A stretch of DNA of 64,000 bases from Microcaldota archaeon (lineage in GTDB: Archaea; Micrarchaeota; Micrarchaeia; Anstonellales; Anstonellaceae). Where the stretch lies: assembly GCA_021814005.1 (NCBI GenBank), contig JAKAJC010000001.1, positions 69,379 to 133,378 of the forward strand, read 5' to 3'. Positions 40,095 to 48,972 of the stretch are shown here, piece after piece. Below the pieces are notes generated by a model, which was given only the letters and a program-made list of their open reading frames with translations, was not told where the DNA came from and ran no database searches. Made by a program: the position numbers and the translations under genes. Within the stretch, counting starts at the first letter, position 1. Each line of letters opens with the position of its first letter.

Positions 40095-40179
40095 TGCGGG
40101 GGATGGGATTTGAACCCATGAATCCCTAAGGAACGGGGTCCTAAGCCCCGCGCATTTGACCAGGCTTTGCTACCCCCGC
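40095..40179 (-). tRNA. tRNA-Leu (TAG)
   Basis: An 85-nt type II tRNA. Acceptor GCGGGGG/CCCCCGC with A73, anticodon stem CGGGG/CCCCG, loop CTTAGGA, anticodon TAG (reads CUA). Long variable arm TTCC/GGGA-like, T arm ATGGG-TTCAAAT-CCCAT. No intron. Confidence 0.95.
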
Positions 40180-40202
40180 AAAGAAGATTGGAACGGGGAA
40201 CT

Positions 40203-40210
40203 ATTATAAT
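40203..40210 (+). promoter_or_regulatory. TATA box of the 40232 gene
   Basis: ATTATAAT lies 22-29 nt before a GTG start at 40232, predicting a leaderless mRNA starting with GTG. Confidence 0.45.
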
Positions 40211-40231
40211 CCGTGTCCGCGTCGGCTCGTC

Positions 40232-41278
40232 GTGTCACCCGGACCGGTTCTTCTGAAGCCCAAGGAGCGCGAGAACGAGGAGGAGCGCGAGCTTGAAAAG
40301 CAGAGGGAGCGGCTCTACAAGCGCCAGAATCCGAATGCAACGCCTGCGGCGGCGCGGGAAAAAGTGAGGGAGGCGGCCGCGCAACCGCCGGCCAAAACTT
40401 CTGTCAAGTCAGTGGAGGAAGTGCCGGTTGTCGCCCCGCCCAAAATGAGCACGCCTTCAGCCGGGCCGGCGCATGCATTTGTCGAGCAGAATGTGCGCCA
40501 AGAGGTGAAAAAAGTCGAGAAGTTTGCCTTTACAACGCGCAACGAGGAAACCGGCCAGCAGCAGGTGAGCGTCGGGCAGAGCGAGCTGATTTACGACGAG
40601 CACAAGAAAAGCGGGCATGACAGCTTCGAGCGGCAGGGCGGGGCGGAAATTGAGAAAGAGGGGGAAAGGGGGCAAATCGAGCAGAGGCGGGAGCAGATGC
40701 AGCGCTCCGGCCAGATTGTTGAGGCGCAGCCGATGGCGCGCGAGCAGCCGTTCGAGAGCCTTATGAAAGAAAAGGAAAAACAGGAAGCCGAATTGGTGCG
40801 CAGCAAGGAGATGCTCAAGCTTGACAAAGTCCTGCCTGCCGAAGTGGTCGGCGCGCAGGAAAAGAAGTTGGAGGAAGAGCGCAAAGTGCCCGCACAGCCT
40901 CTGAAAATCGAGGAGGCTGTGAAAGCCGCGCTTGACGAGGCGCTTGAGCATAACCGGCCCGCGCTGGTTGTCAGCGCGGTTCTGCAAAAAGAACAGAAGG
41001 AGCAGTTCGAGCTATCACTTCTTAGCGTGGACGAGAAAAGGCTGGAGGCGCTGCTGCGCGAAATCAACCTGCGGCTTCGGGACGGCCAGATTGAGCGCAT
41101 GCGCCTTGCAGGCATGATGGTGAACGAGCAGGACGCGGCCAAAAAGAGGCAGCTCAAGCTCAAGATGAAAAAACTGCAGTTGAGCCTGGCGTTCTACACT
41201 AGGGTAAAAGGCATGCTCGGCCGCCTGCTTGGCGGATTCTTTGGAAAACTGGCAGGCTTAAGCAGGCTTTTCAAGTAG
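40232..41278 (+). CDS. Hypothetical charged coiled-coil protein with basic C-terminus
   Basis: 348 aa from a GTG. About 70% charged or Gln residues; helical segments such as RENEEERELEKQRERLYKRQ and EKEKQEAELVRSKEMLKLDK suggest coiled coils. A Pro/Thr linker separates parts. The C-terminal 70 residues (KRQLKLKMKKLQLSLAFY, GRLLGGFFGKLAGLSRLFK) form basic amphipathic helices that may bind membrane or nucleic acid. Family not recognised. Confidence 0.65.
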   Translation: MSPGPVLLKPKERENEEERELEKQRERLYKRQNPNATPAAAREKVREAAAQPPAKTSVKSVEEVPVVAPPKMSTPSAGPAHAFVEQNVRQEVKKVEKFAFTTRNEETGQQQVSVGQSELIYDEHKKSGHDSFERQGGAEIEKEGERGQIEQRREQMQRSGQIVEAQPMAREQPFESLMKEKEKQEAELVRSKEMLKLDKVLPAEVVGAQEKKLEEERKVPAQPLKIEEAVKAALDEALEHNRPALVVSAVLQKEQKEQFELSLLSVDEKRLEALLREINLRLRDGQIERMRLAGMMVNEQDAAKKRQLKLKMKKLQLSLAFYTRVKGMLGRLLGGFFGKLAGLSRLFK

Positions 41279-41363
41279 GGAAAGAATTGGAAAATAAAGA
41301 AGATTGAAGAACTAAAGAAGAAGATAATTTGAAAAAATAAAAACAAATTAACGCCTAAGAAAT

Positions 41364-41507
41364 TTACTTCTTGGTGCGTTTCTTGGGGCGCAGGTGCTTG
41401 TAACCGCACTTGCGGCAGTGCTCCACGCCCGCCTTGTTGCGGGTCTTGCACTTGCGGCAGATGACGATTTTGGCAAGGATTGCGTCGGCTTCAGCGAATT
41501 TACCCAT
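41364..41507 (-). CDS. rpl40e: 50S ribosomal protein L40e
   Basis: 47 aa, the normal archaeal length. Two CXXC pairs, CRKC and CRKC, bind one zinc, spaced as in archaeal L40e (KIVICRKCKTRNKAG, VEHCRKCGYKHLRPKKR). Lys/Arg-rich C-terminus. The ATG is preceded by GAGGTATTTTC. Too short for most ORF length cut-offs. Confidence 0.95.
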   Translation of the reverse strand: MGKFAEADAILAKIVICRKCKTRNKAGVEHCRKCGYKHLRPKKRTKK

Positions 41508-41586
41508 GAAAATACCTCTAAGGATGATGAGTGATTGGATGGAGTTATGAATATATAAAAAGGTGTGCCCAAAGTTTTGATGCCAC

Positions 41587-41658
41587 GCCCTCGTAGCTCA
41601 GTGGTAGAGCGCCTGTCTTGTAAACAGGAGGTCCTGAGTTCAAATCTCAGCGAGGGCT
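41587..41658 (+). tRNA. tRNA-Thr (TGT)
   Basis: A 72-nt cloverleaf. Acceptor GCCCTCG/CGAGGGC with discriminator U73, as used for archaeal Thr. Anticodon loop CTTGTAA, anticodon TGT (reads ACA). T arm CTGAG-TTCAAAT-CTCAG. Its 3' end overlaps the 3' end of a convergent gene by 19 nt. Confidence 0.96.
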
Positions 41659-43472
41659 TCTAGCTCGTTCTTTGCTTTCAGGGCGTCACGCAGCACGCGG
41701 CCGAAGAGGCCGGCCTGCCACTCGGGCACCCAGTCGGCCTTTGGCTTGCCGCGGATGCTCTCTTTGATATAGCGGTCAAAGCCAGCATGGTTGCCGACGA
41801 AAAGAATGTAGGGGTCGGTCTCGTCGGGCAGGTATATCAGAAGCCGGTGGTTTTTGTCGGCGGTGACGGCCAGGCGCGCCAAATCCTTGTCGAGCGCGGA
41901 CTCCCAGTGTATGGGATTGCTGGCCTCGAACGCAGTGTCAAGCGCGTGCGCGCTCAGGCGGCCGTTGTTCTGGATATAGAGGTCTGCAAGCGTTTCAATT
42001 TTGCTTTTGAATTCGTCGTACGCCACGTGCTTGTTCTCGGGTTTGCAGAACTTGAAGCGGTCCTTGCGCCAGAGAGCATCAACCAGCAGGGGTTTTGTCC
42101 GCTCGATGACGGCTTTGAGGCGGGCGGTTTCGTTGGCCAGCAACGCGGCGCGCTCGGCTTCGGCCTTGGCCTTCTCGCCCTCCATTTCCTTGGCGCGGCG
42201 CAGGGCGCGCTGCTGGCGGCGGGAGGCGTTTTCTTGTTTCTCCCTAAACGAGTCGCCCATGCGCTCGAGGGCGGCCTGCGCGTCTAAGAGGTCGGTTTTG
42301 AGCGATGAAATGCTTTTCTCAAGCTGCGCTTTGCGGGCGTGCAGCGAGTCAAGTTCATTCTTGCGGCATGATGCGGCGGAATCGGCATCGGGCGGAGCCG
42401 CCTCCAGAGCCGCCAGCGACTGTTTAAGCTGCAGCAGACGCGTCATTTGCTCGTTGAATTTGATGACCGCTTCAGAAATTATTTTGAGCTGCTTTGCAAA
42501 CTCGAGCTGCGATTTCGCGAAGATGACAGACTGCTCCACCCAGGGGCCGTCCTTCTCGAGCTTGTTGCGGTCATTTATCACTTTCATGACGCGGTAATTC
42601 GAGACAATGTCTGTGGCCGGCCCGAAGCCTGCAGACGCCCGCTTGATTATTGAAGTATATTCACTGTGCGAATCCAGCACCTGCCTGCTGGTTTTCTCAA
42701 AGTCAATGATGCAGTCGTTGACGAGTTTAAGCTGTGACTCGGTTTTGACCATGTATTTGGAAGCCTCTGCAGACCACTGGTCCAAAGAGATGTCAGGAAT
42801 TGCGGGGTTGAGGGGGCTTCCGTTCGGCTGGGCCGGAAGCGATTCCACAAAAGAGCTGAGGTCGACTCCCGCCAGGCTCAGGTTCTGGATAAATTCCACG
42901 ATTCCGCCGTGATGCTGCGCAGCCCAGTCCATAAGGCCGATAGAATCATGGAGAATGCCGGATTTGAAGGCCTTTTTTCTGACCGATAAGTTCCGCATAT
43001 ACACGTTGGTCGGCACCAGCATGCTGATGGCGCCGTCGGCCTCATGCAAACTGGCTGCGGCCTCGCCGGCCCTTTGGCAGGCGTTCTGCTCCCTGGCAAC
43101 AAGAAGAATCAGCGATTTGACGGTCTCGTCAATCTGCGCGCAGAGCTGCGCCCTCTCATTGCCGTGGTTCTGGTAAACTGAGCGCGCCTGAATTATCTCC
43201 TTGTTAAATGAGTGGATTTTGCGGTTGCACTCCGCGAGCGAATCCTCCTGCTCGGCAATCCGTGTTTTGAGATATTCGGCTGCGGCGGCAAGCATAACCT
43301 GCTGCTGGTGCATGCCCGGCTCCACCATGCCGCTGCGCGCGAAGAAGGAGAGCTGCTCTGCCGGAAGCAGAATGCTTTTGTCCTGCCGCGTGGTGCGGAA
43401 AGGATTGTAGTTTTTGTCCTTGTGCGAGCCGTGCCCGGGAATGCGGACTGTGATGACTTTGTCAGGTGCCAT
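41640..43472 (-). CDS. Large coiled-coil protein with a RelE-like C-terminal segment
   Basis: 610 aa. Most is coiled coil (about residues 60-130 and 330-460, e.g. LEKSISSLKTDLLDAQAALERM). The last 110 residues are globular: LDKDLARLAVTADKNHRLLIYLPDETDPYILFVGNHAGFDRYI resembles in layout the strand-strand-strand core of RelE/ParE-type toxins (K/R-L...HRL.Y.......I.. VGH....Y). This is an eye-level similarity only. The gene follows a membrane-protein gene by 9 nt, and its last 19 nt lie inside tRNA-Thr. Confidence 0.75.
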   Translation of the reverse strand: MAPDKVITVRIPGHGSHKDKNYNPFRTTRQDKSILLPAEQLSFFARSGMVEPGMHQQQVMLAAAAEYLKTRIAEQEDSLAECNRKIHSFNKEIIQARSVYQNHGNERAQLCAQIDETVKSLILLVAREQNACQRAGEAAASLHEADGAISMLVPTNVYMRNLSVRKKAFKSGILHDSIGLMDWAAQHHGGIVEFIQNLSLAGVDLSSFVESLPAQPNGSPLNPAIPDISLDQWSAEASKYMVKTESQLKLVNDCIIDFEKTSRQVLDSHSEYTSIIKRASAGFGPATDIVSNYRVMKVINDRNKLEKDGPWVEQSVIFAKSQLEFAKQLKIISEAVIKFNEQMTRLLQLKQSLAALEAAPPDADSAASCRKNELDSLHARKAQLEKSISSLKTDLLDAQAALERMGDSFREKQENASRRQQRALRRAKEMEGEKAKAEAERAALLANETARLKAVIERTKPLLVDALWRKDRFKFCKPENKHVAYDEFKSKIETLADLYIQNNGRLSAHALDTAFEASNPIHWESALDKDLARLAVTADKNHRLLIYLPDETDPYILFVGNHAGFDRYIKESIRGKPKADWVPEWQAGLFGRVLRDALKAKNELEALAEI

Positions 43473-43481
43473 GATATCAGC

Positions 43482-44459
43482 TCATTGCATCGGCTTTTCG
43501 AGCGCGGGTGATTTTCTGGTAAGTTCGTTCAGCGAATCGAGGCTTTTGCTGAAAGACTCAAGCTCCGAAATTCTGAGATTGAATTCGGCCTTAGACAGGG
43601 TGAAAGAATTTTTGCTGCCGCCGAGAAGATAGTTGGAGATTGCATTCTCGCGTATGACAAAGATTTGACGGAAGGCCGCTTTGGACTCTTCTATTTTCTC
43701 GTTAGTCTGGTACGAGTTCGGCCCCTCCTTGAAAAGCAGGCCATACAGATTATCCAGATTGCTGTCAAACCACTCCAAGAGCCGGGTTTTCATCTGCCTG
43801 GTTTTGACGCTGAGGGCATAGGCCGAATCATCCAGAGCCAATGCATGTTGGGTTGAAGTAAATCTCATTTCAAACAAAGTCCGCCCGTCTGCCCACCTGC
43901 CGAGTTCTGAAGCCTGAAACAGCTTGATAAGTCCGGCAACCGTGTCTGGCTCGCTGAAATAACGCATATACAAATCAAAATTTTCCTTGCTGATGTGGCC
44001 AGCATTCCATTTGCCGCCCACCAGATACTGCATGAGAATTTTCTCGGCAAGGGGGAAAGTCAACTTTGTCTGTTTGCCGGTGGCGGAGATTGTGAGGGTA
44101 TAGAAAACTACAGGTTCGCCCCGCGCAGACATTGTGGAGTCACTCTTCCGTTTGAGCGTGGTCAGATATTCCCTCACTGTTGCATCCAGACGCAGTGAAT
44201 GCTCGTTGGCCATAGAGAGAAATTGGGTTCGCATAGGGAGCCGGGTTTCGAGCGCTAAAGCCGAATACGGCTCGCGGGCAATCTGCTCCATCTTGTCTTT
44301 GTGGCTTGTCCAATAGCTTATGCCGGTAATCGAGCCGGCGGCCAGCGAGGCGGCGATAAGACCGGTGACGATTGCACGGCGGAAATGGCGCTTTTTGGCC
44401 ATGCGGTGGGAAGCCGACGGGGCCTGCGGCAGCACTTCTTTTAGGGACACCAATTTCAT
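43482..44459 (-). CDS. Hypothetical membrane-anchored protein, partner of the coiled-coil gene
   Basis: 325 aa. An N-terminal cytoplasmic stretch, then one helix (about residues 28-48, AIVTGLIAASLAAGSITGISYW), then about 275 residues outside or facing the cytoplasm, helical and with no cysteines. The 41640 gene starts 9 nt after its stop, so they are co-expressed. TATA-like TATATAAATA lies directly upstream of the ATG near 44470-44490. Family not recognised. Confidence 0.7.
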   Translation of the reverse strand: MKLVSLKEVLPQAPSASHRMAKKRHFRRAIVTGLIAASLAAGSITGISYWTSHKDKMEQIAREPYSALALETRLPMRTQFLSMANEHSLRLDATVREYLTTLKRKSDSTMSARGEPVVFYTLTISATGKQTKLTFPLAEKILMQYLVGGKWNAGHISKENFDLYMRYFSEPDTVAGLIKLFQASELGRWADGRTLFEMRFTSTQHALALDDSAYALSVKTRQMKTRLLEWFDSNLDNLYGLLFKEGPNSYQTNEKIEESKAAFRQIFVIRENAISNYLLGGSKNSFTLSKAEFNLRISELESFSKSLDSLNELTRKSPALEKPMQ

Positions 44460-44583
44460 GCATTATATATTGAAATACATATTTATATAGCTTTTGAAAC
44501 AGCGAAGAGACGGAGATTTGAGGTAAAAATCAAAAATTGGAAAACAAAAGAAAACAAAAAAAGAGAAATTGAAAAACAAAAAA

Positions 44584-45849
44584 TCATTTCTTTTTCTTCA
44601 TCGCGCCCGCGGCCTTGCGCAGCACGACAAGCACGACCACCAGAACCACGAGGTAGAGGTAAGGCATGTAGGGCTCAACGCTCTCCTGGAAGCTGGCAAG
44701 GCGCACCGGCATGGCAAAGTCTGCCGAGTCGGAGAATGTCTTGCCCTGCGGGTCCTCGAAGTCCATCAGAAGGCCGACAAGCTGCGAGCCGGAAGTGGCG
44801 TCCTTGTCCACCGTGATGACATAGGTCAGATTGACTGACTGGCCCGGCTTGAGAGAGTCGATGTAGCGCACCGTGCCGTCTGTGGAGAATGGGAAGAGCG
44901 GGCGGATGCGCACTTTGAGCTTGCGCGCCTCCTGCGTGCCGGTGTTGGTGAGGAGGATGTCGGCGTTCTGCGGAGCGCCTGCGCGCAATGTGGAGCCGAC
45001 GGGGTAGGCGGCCACGAATTCGGCCTTCGGCTTGATTGGCACCTCGAAGTGGAAGAGGGCGGTTCCGTTCTGGCGGTCCTCGCCGGCGTAGTCAAGGCGC
45101 ACGTCAAGAGGATAGGCGCCGGGCGCAAGGTTTTTTGGGGCCGAGATGTGGAAAGTGGCCGATGCGCTGCCGCGGGCCACAATGGAGCCGACGGCCTGCT
45201 CCTCGCCAGCCCATTTCACCTCGATGCCGCGGGCGGTGGCGGTCGCGAGCGAGCTCTGCACCATGCTGGCTCCCGTATTTTGGAATGTGACTGTTACCGA
45301 CGCATCGTCGCCGGGGTAGATGTCCACGGGGCTTGAGGAGGCAACCGAGGCGGTGAATGCCGGAGCGCCGCCCACGCGCACGTTGAGCGTGTTGGCTTCG
45401 CTGAACTTGGTGAAGAGTTTCTCATAGGTGGTGGAAACCGAGACAGGGTAGGTGCCGGTGGTGGCGAGGTTGTCGACCGGCAGGAGGAAGGTGAATGTGC
45501 CGGCAGAGTCGGCGTCCGTGTAGCACAGGCTTTCAACATATTGCGTGTCGGAGCCGCTGATGGAGAGAGGATAGGACACGGCCAGCTGAACGGCAACGCG
45601 CGAGGCGCAGTTGTCTGGCTCGAGGCTCTTGATGCGCAGAGTCAGAACGAGCGTGTGGCCCGGCTGCACCGGCGACTCGGAGAGCGAGTAGTTCAGGAGT
45701 TCGAGTTTCGGATTGACCGAAGCGAATGAAATGGAGGAGAGTAGCAGCAAGAAGGCAAATAGCGCCGGCATCACTGAACCGAAACGCCCCGCGGCCGGGT
45801 TTGTCCTGTGTTTTTGCATTGTTTTTGTTTGCATGGTTGTGGTTTTCAT
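44584..45849 (-). CDS. S-layer-like protein with CARDB domains, ABC-operon member
   Basis: 421 aa. Signal peptide (about residues 20-42), three or four Ig-like/CARDB repeats (VQPGHTLVLTLRIKSLEPD, IYPGDDASVTVTFQNTGASM, LRAGAPQNADILLTNTGTQ, LKPGQSVNLTYVI), one C-terminal helix (LYLVVLVVVLVVLRK) and a Lys tail. This is the COG1361-type architecture often placed beside archaeal ABC transporters. ATG with AGGTGAT before it; the upstream GTG overlaps the Shine-Dalgarno. 47 nt after the permease gene. Confidence 0.85.
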   Translation of the reverse strand: MKTTTMQTKTMQKHRTNPAAGRFGSVMPALFAFLLLLSSISFASVNPKLELLNYSLSESPVQPGHTLVLTLRIKSLEPDNCASRVAVQLAVSYPLSISGSDTQYVESLCYTDADSAGTFTFLLPVDNLATTGTYPVSVSTTYEKLFTKFSEANTLNVRVGGAPAFTASVASSSPVDIYPGDDASVTVTFQNTGASMVQSSLATATARGIEVKWAGEEQAVGSIVARGSASATFHISAPKNLAPGAYPLDVRLDYAGEDRQNGTALFHFEVPIKPKAEFVAAYPVGSTLRAGAPQNADILLTNTGTQEARKLKVRIRPLFPFSTDGTVRYIDSLKPGQSVNLTYVITVDKDATSGSQLVGLLMDFEDPQGKTFSDSADFAMPVRLASFQESVEPYMPYLYLVVLVVVLVVLRKAAGAMKKKK

Positions 45850-45896
45850 CGATATCACCTATAAGTGTTTCTCATATTTTGCATTCATTTCTCATC

Positions 45897-47570
45897 TCAT
45901 ACGAGTTCGCGCTTGAAGAGCAGCAGACTGAGCGTGATTGTGAAAATGCCAAAGACTGTGAGGGCGAGGATGTCGGGCAGCAGCTGGCCCAAGGAAAAGC
46001 CCTTCACCATCACTCCGCGCATAGCGTCGGCCGCATAGGTCACGGGAAGGAATTGGGCCATGGATTGCAGCACCGGCGGCATGGTCTGGACTGGGAAGAA
46101 CGCCCCCGAGAGAAACATCATCGGCATGGACACCATCATGCCCAGAGCCATGTACTGTTCCTGAGTTTTGGTCATGACCGAGAGCACCATTCCCACGCCG
46201 GTCGCGCCGAGCGCGAAGAGGGCAATGATGAATATGATGTCAGGAATGCTGCCCGAGATGCTGACTCCGAAGAGCAGAATGGCCACGAAGATGATGAATG
46301 TGGAGCGTATTGTTTCGAGCAGCAGGTAGAATATCTGCGTGCCGACGATGATGGTGACGTTGGAGGTGGGCGTGAGGAACACGCGGGTGAGCGAGCCGTC
46401 CTTGCGCTCGCCGGCAATGGCCCGTCCCAGCCCCATCACCGCGCCCTGGAAGATGATGAGCGCCAGAATGGCAGGCAGGAGAAAGTCAATGCCGCGCCTG
46501 TCATATCCGTAGGGCTGCAGGATGTGGATGGAAACTCCGTTGGCGGCCAGAGGAACTCCGGCCGAGATGAGCTCGAGCTGGTTGCCTGCCGCATCCTGGA
46601 ACGAGATGGCTGAGGTGGCGGCTGCTGCCTGCGCGTTTGTCTGGGCGGCCAGGCTTTTCACGCTTGCAGAAAGCCGCTGCGCATCGGCAGCGATGCGTGC
46701 CTGCGAGCCCTGCACAGCCTGATAGAGGGAGATTTGCTGCAGCGTCGCGGCCTGCGAATCGCCTGTCGCCAGCTGCGCCAGCGCCGCCTGGCCCAATGAG
46801 CCGGGGCCGTAGCCTGACAGCACCTGATTCTGGTCGATTAGAAAGCCCAGAGAATTTTGCAGAGTGGTGATGCTTTTTGACAGACGGGCATCTGATTTGG
46901 AATAGATTGTTGACGCGTCAAGCGCGAGGGCGGAAGCTGCCGCAAGCGACGGGCTGGCATCGAACGAGGAGACGATTGCCATCATCTGCCGCGAACGGGC
47001 GAGCTGGAGTGAGACTGATTTTGATTGAATCGAAAGAGCCGCCAGCCGCTCCCTTGTGACTGAAGCGGACAGCGTCTGGGAAAAGCTTAGGGCGGCAGAT
47101 TTGCCGGCCTGCGCCACAGATGAGTCTGACTCATCCACCATCAGAGATATTTCCGCCGGCTGGCCCCGCGCCGCCGAATCGCCAAAGCCCGGAGGTATGA
47201 TGAATATCACTTTGACCTCGCCCGAATCCAGCAGTTTTTTGGCCTCGTCCTGCGTGCCGACCTGATAACTGATGGAGAAGAAGTCGACGCCCGAGAGCTG
47301 CTCCACCACAGAGTGCGAGAAGACGGACTGGTCATAGTCCACCACCGCGGTCGGCAGGTGCTTGGGCAGGTTGCCGGTTGCATAGCCGAAAATGACAATC
47401 ATGATGATAGGCATGAAGACGAGCGGGAAGAGCCGCACCTTGTCCCCTTTGAGCACCATCCAGTTCTTTTTGACAATGGCCCATGTCTTGGAAACGTCGA
47501 TGACGCGCTCCACGCCTCCGTTGTGGGCGGCGGCAGTGAGATGAATCTTTTCGTGCTTTTCTTTTGCCAT
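45897..47570 (-). CDS. ABC-2 type transporter permease
   Basis: 557 aa with an N-terminal helix (PLVFMPIIMIVIFGYAT), a long extracytoplasmic region of about 280 residues rich in coiled-coil and Ala/Ser/Gln, and about five C-terminal helices with AIAGERKDGSLTRVFLTP, the conserved cytoplasmic segment of drug/lipid exporters of the DrrB/YhgE kind. It pairs with the ATPase 37 nt upstream. Its core resembles the partial gene at 1-906. Confidence 0.92.
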   Translation of the reverse strand: MAKEKHEKIHLTAAAHNGGVERVIDVSKTWAIVKKNWMVLKGDKVRLFPLVFMPIIMIVIFGYATGNLPKHLPTAVVDYDQSVFSHSVVEQLSGVDFFSISYQVGTQDEAKKLLDSGEVKVIFIIPPGFGDSAARGQPAEISLMVDESDSSVAQAGKSAALSFSQTLSASVTRERLAALSIQSKSVSLQLARSRQMMAIVSSFDASPSLAAASALALDASTIYSKSDARLSKSITTLQNSLGFLIDQNQVLSGYGPGSLGQAALAQLATGDSQAATLQQISLYQAVQGSQARIAADAQRLSASVKSLAAQTNAQAAAATSAISFQDAAGNQLELISAGVPLAANGVSIHILQPYGYDRRGIDFLLPAILALIIFQGAVMGLGRAIAGERKDGSLTRVFLTPTSNVTIIVGTQIFYLLLETIRSTFIIFVAILLFGVSISGSIPDIIFIIALFALGATGVGMVLSVMTKTQEQYMALGMMVSMPMMFLSGAFFPVQTMPPVLQSMAQFLPVTYAADAMRGVMVKGFSLGQLLPDILALTVFGIFTITLSLLLFKRELV

Positions 47571-47607
47571 GAATATCAGTCTCTCAGTTCCATCAGTCTC
47601 TCAGCCA

Positions 47608-48564
47608 TTAGTCTCGCAGCTCCTTCTTTGTGAGGTCTATGAAAACGTCCTCGAGCGTCGGCTCCTGGAATTTGATTTCCTTCAAATCAACGCCCTCGCG
47701 CGTGAGCAGGTCTGATATTTTGTGCACCAGGCCCGACCGCAAAGAAGGCACAGACAGTTCCACAATTGGGCCGTCGTTGCGCATCGATGTCGCGCCCGAG
47801 AGCGCTTTCAATTTCGACACAAGAGTTGCCGATGCGTGGCGGTCGAGTTCGAGGCGGATGGTGTGCCGCGCGCCCTGCAGAGACTTGAGCTCCTCGGAGG
47901 TGCCCAGCGCGATGAGCTTGCCGTGGTCCATGATTGCGATGCGCTCGCACAGCTTGTCGGCCTCTTCCATGTCGTGGGTGGTGTAGATGATTGTCATGCC
48001 GGAGTGGTGCAGTTCTTCTGTCAATTCGCGCAGGGCTATGCGGCTCTGGGGGTCAAGCCCGGTTGTCGGCTCGTCCATGAAAAGAATTTGCGGCGAGTGG
48101 AGAAGGCCGGCGGCCACCGACATGCGCTGCTTCATGCCGCCAGAGAATGTGCCAGTCGGCACGTTGCGCTTGTCATAAAGAGTGACGATTTTGAGCAACT
48201 CCTCGCTGCGTTTTCGCACCGTGCTGTTGTCCATTGAATAGAGCTCGCCGATGTACCAGAGGTTTTCCAATGGCGTGAGCTCTTCGAAAAGCGAGAAAGA
48301 CTGCGGCACCACGCCGATGCGGCTGCGCACAAGTGAATCCTCGTTCACTAGGTCATAGCCGGCCACTATGGCATTGCCGTCGGTCGGTTTTAGGAGCGTG
48401 GTGAGCATGTTGATTGTGGTGGTTTTGCCCGCGCCATTGGGGCCCAAAAAGCCGAACAGCTCGCCCTTCTTTACCTGCAAGGAGAGAGTATTTACTGCCG
48501 TGAAAGAGCCGAAGCGGCGGGTGAGCCCTTTGAGCTCTATAGCATATCCGTTTGCGCGTTCCAT
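47608..48564 (-). CDS. ABC transporter ATPase (DrrA-like)
   Basis: 318 aa. Walker A GPNGAGKTTTIN, Q-loop VPQSFSLFEELT, signature FSGGMKQRMSVAAGL, Walker B ILFMDEPTTGLDPQSR and H-loop YTTHDMEEADKL, plus a C-terminal extension of about 90 residues, as in DrrA-type exporters of lipids and drugs. The ATG (MERANGYAIELKG) has GAGG 7 nt before; another ATG four codons earlier is possible. Operon order is padR, ATPase, permease, CARDB protein. Confidence 0.95.
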   Translation of the reverse strand: MERANGYAIELKGLTRRFGSFTAVNTLSLQVKKGELFGFLGPNGAGKTTTINMLTTLLKPTDGNAIVAGYDLVNEDSLVRSRIGVVPQSFSLFEELTPLENLWYIGELYSMDNSTVRKRSEELLKIVTLYDKRNVPTGTFSGGMKQRMSVAAGLLHSPQILFMDEPTTGLDPQSRIALRELTEELHHSGMTIIYTTHDMEEADKLCERIAIMDHGKLIALGTSEELKSLQGARHTIRLELDRHASATLVSKLKALSGATSMRNDGPIVELSVPSLRSGLVHKISDLLTREGVDLKEIKFQEPTLEDVFIDLTKKELRD

Positions 48565-48592
48565 TTGGTCCCTCATTCGATGATTTTTCGGT

Positions 48593-48970
48593 TCATGATT
48601 CGCCGATTTTTGAGCGCCCGTGTCTGTCTTGGGCTGAACCTTTGAGCATGTCTATTACGAATTCACGAATAAGCCCCCTGAACAGACGTCTGCGCTCCTC
48701 CAGCATCTGCCGGCCCTTGGCCGTGATAACATATACCTTGCGCACCCGTCTGCCGGTTTTTTTCTCCTTTTGAGATATAAGCCCCTGCTTTAGCATGTCG
48801 GCCAGAAACGGATAGAGGCGCCCCGGCCCCAGTCCGTGCATGCCCCCCTCGCGCAGGGCCTTGAGAATGCCGTATCCGTGGATTTCCCGCTTCTGGATAA
48901 ACCAGAGCAGGAAGAGGGTGGCCCTCGGAGTCATGCAGGATGGAATGGAGCCCAGCGTCATCGAAACCAC
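48593..48970 (-). CDS. PadR-family winged-helix repressor
   Basis: 125 aa. TPRATLFLLWFIQKREIHGYGILKAL, then GLGPGRLYPFLADMLKQGLI (GxGxxYPxL recognition helix typical of PadR) and the wing KVYVITAKGRQML are clear. PadR proteins often repress neighbouring drug/lipid efflux genes and are released by a ligand. The operon starts here. Upstream direct repeats (48973-49018) overlap the start region and are likely its binding site. Starts one or four codons in, or at MTPRATL, are possible. Confidence 0.9.
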   Translation of the reverse strand: MVSMTLGSIPSCMTPRATLFLLWFIQKREIHGYGILKALREGGMHGLGPGRLYPFLADMLKQGLISQKEKKTGRRVRKVYVITAKGRQMLEERRRLFRGLIREFVIDMLKGSAQDRHGRSKIGES

Positions 48971-48972
48971 GC

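Noticed and set aside
42001-42597. 198-aa rightward ORF antisense to the coiled-coil gene
   Set aside because: Ser/Ala/Arg-rich, typical of a shadow to a Glu/Lys-rich coiled coil.
45726-46613. 295-aa rightward ORF across the permease gene
   Set aside because: His/Glu/Arg-rich antisense shadow; the leftward frame has membrane helices and ABC-2 motifs.
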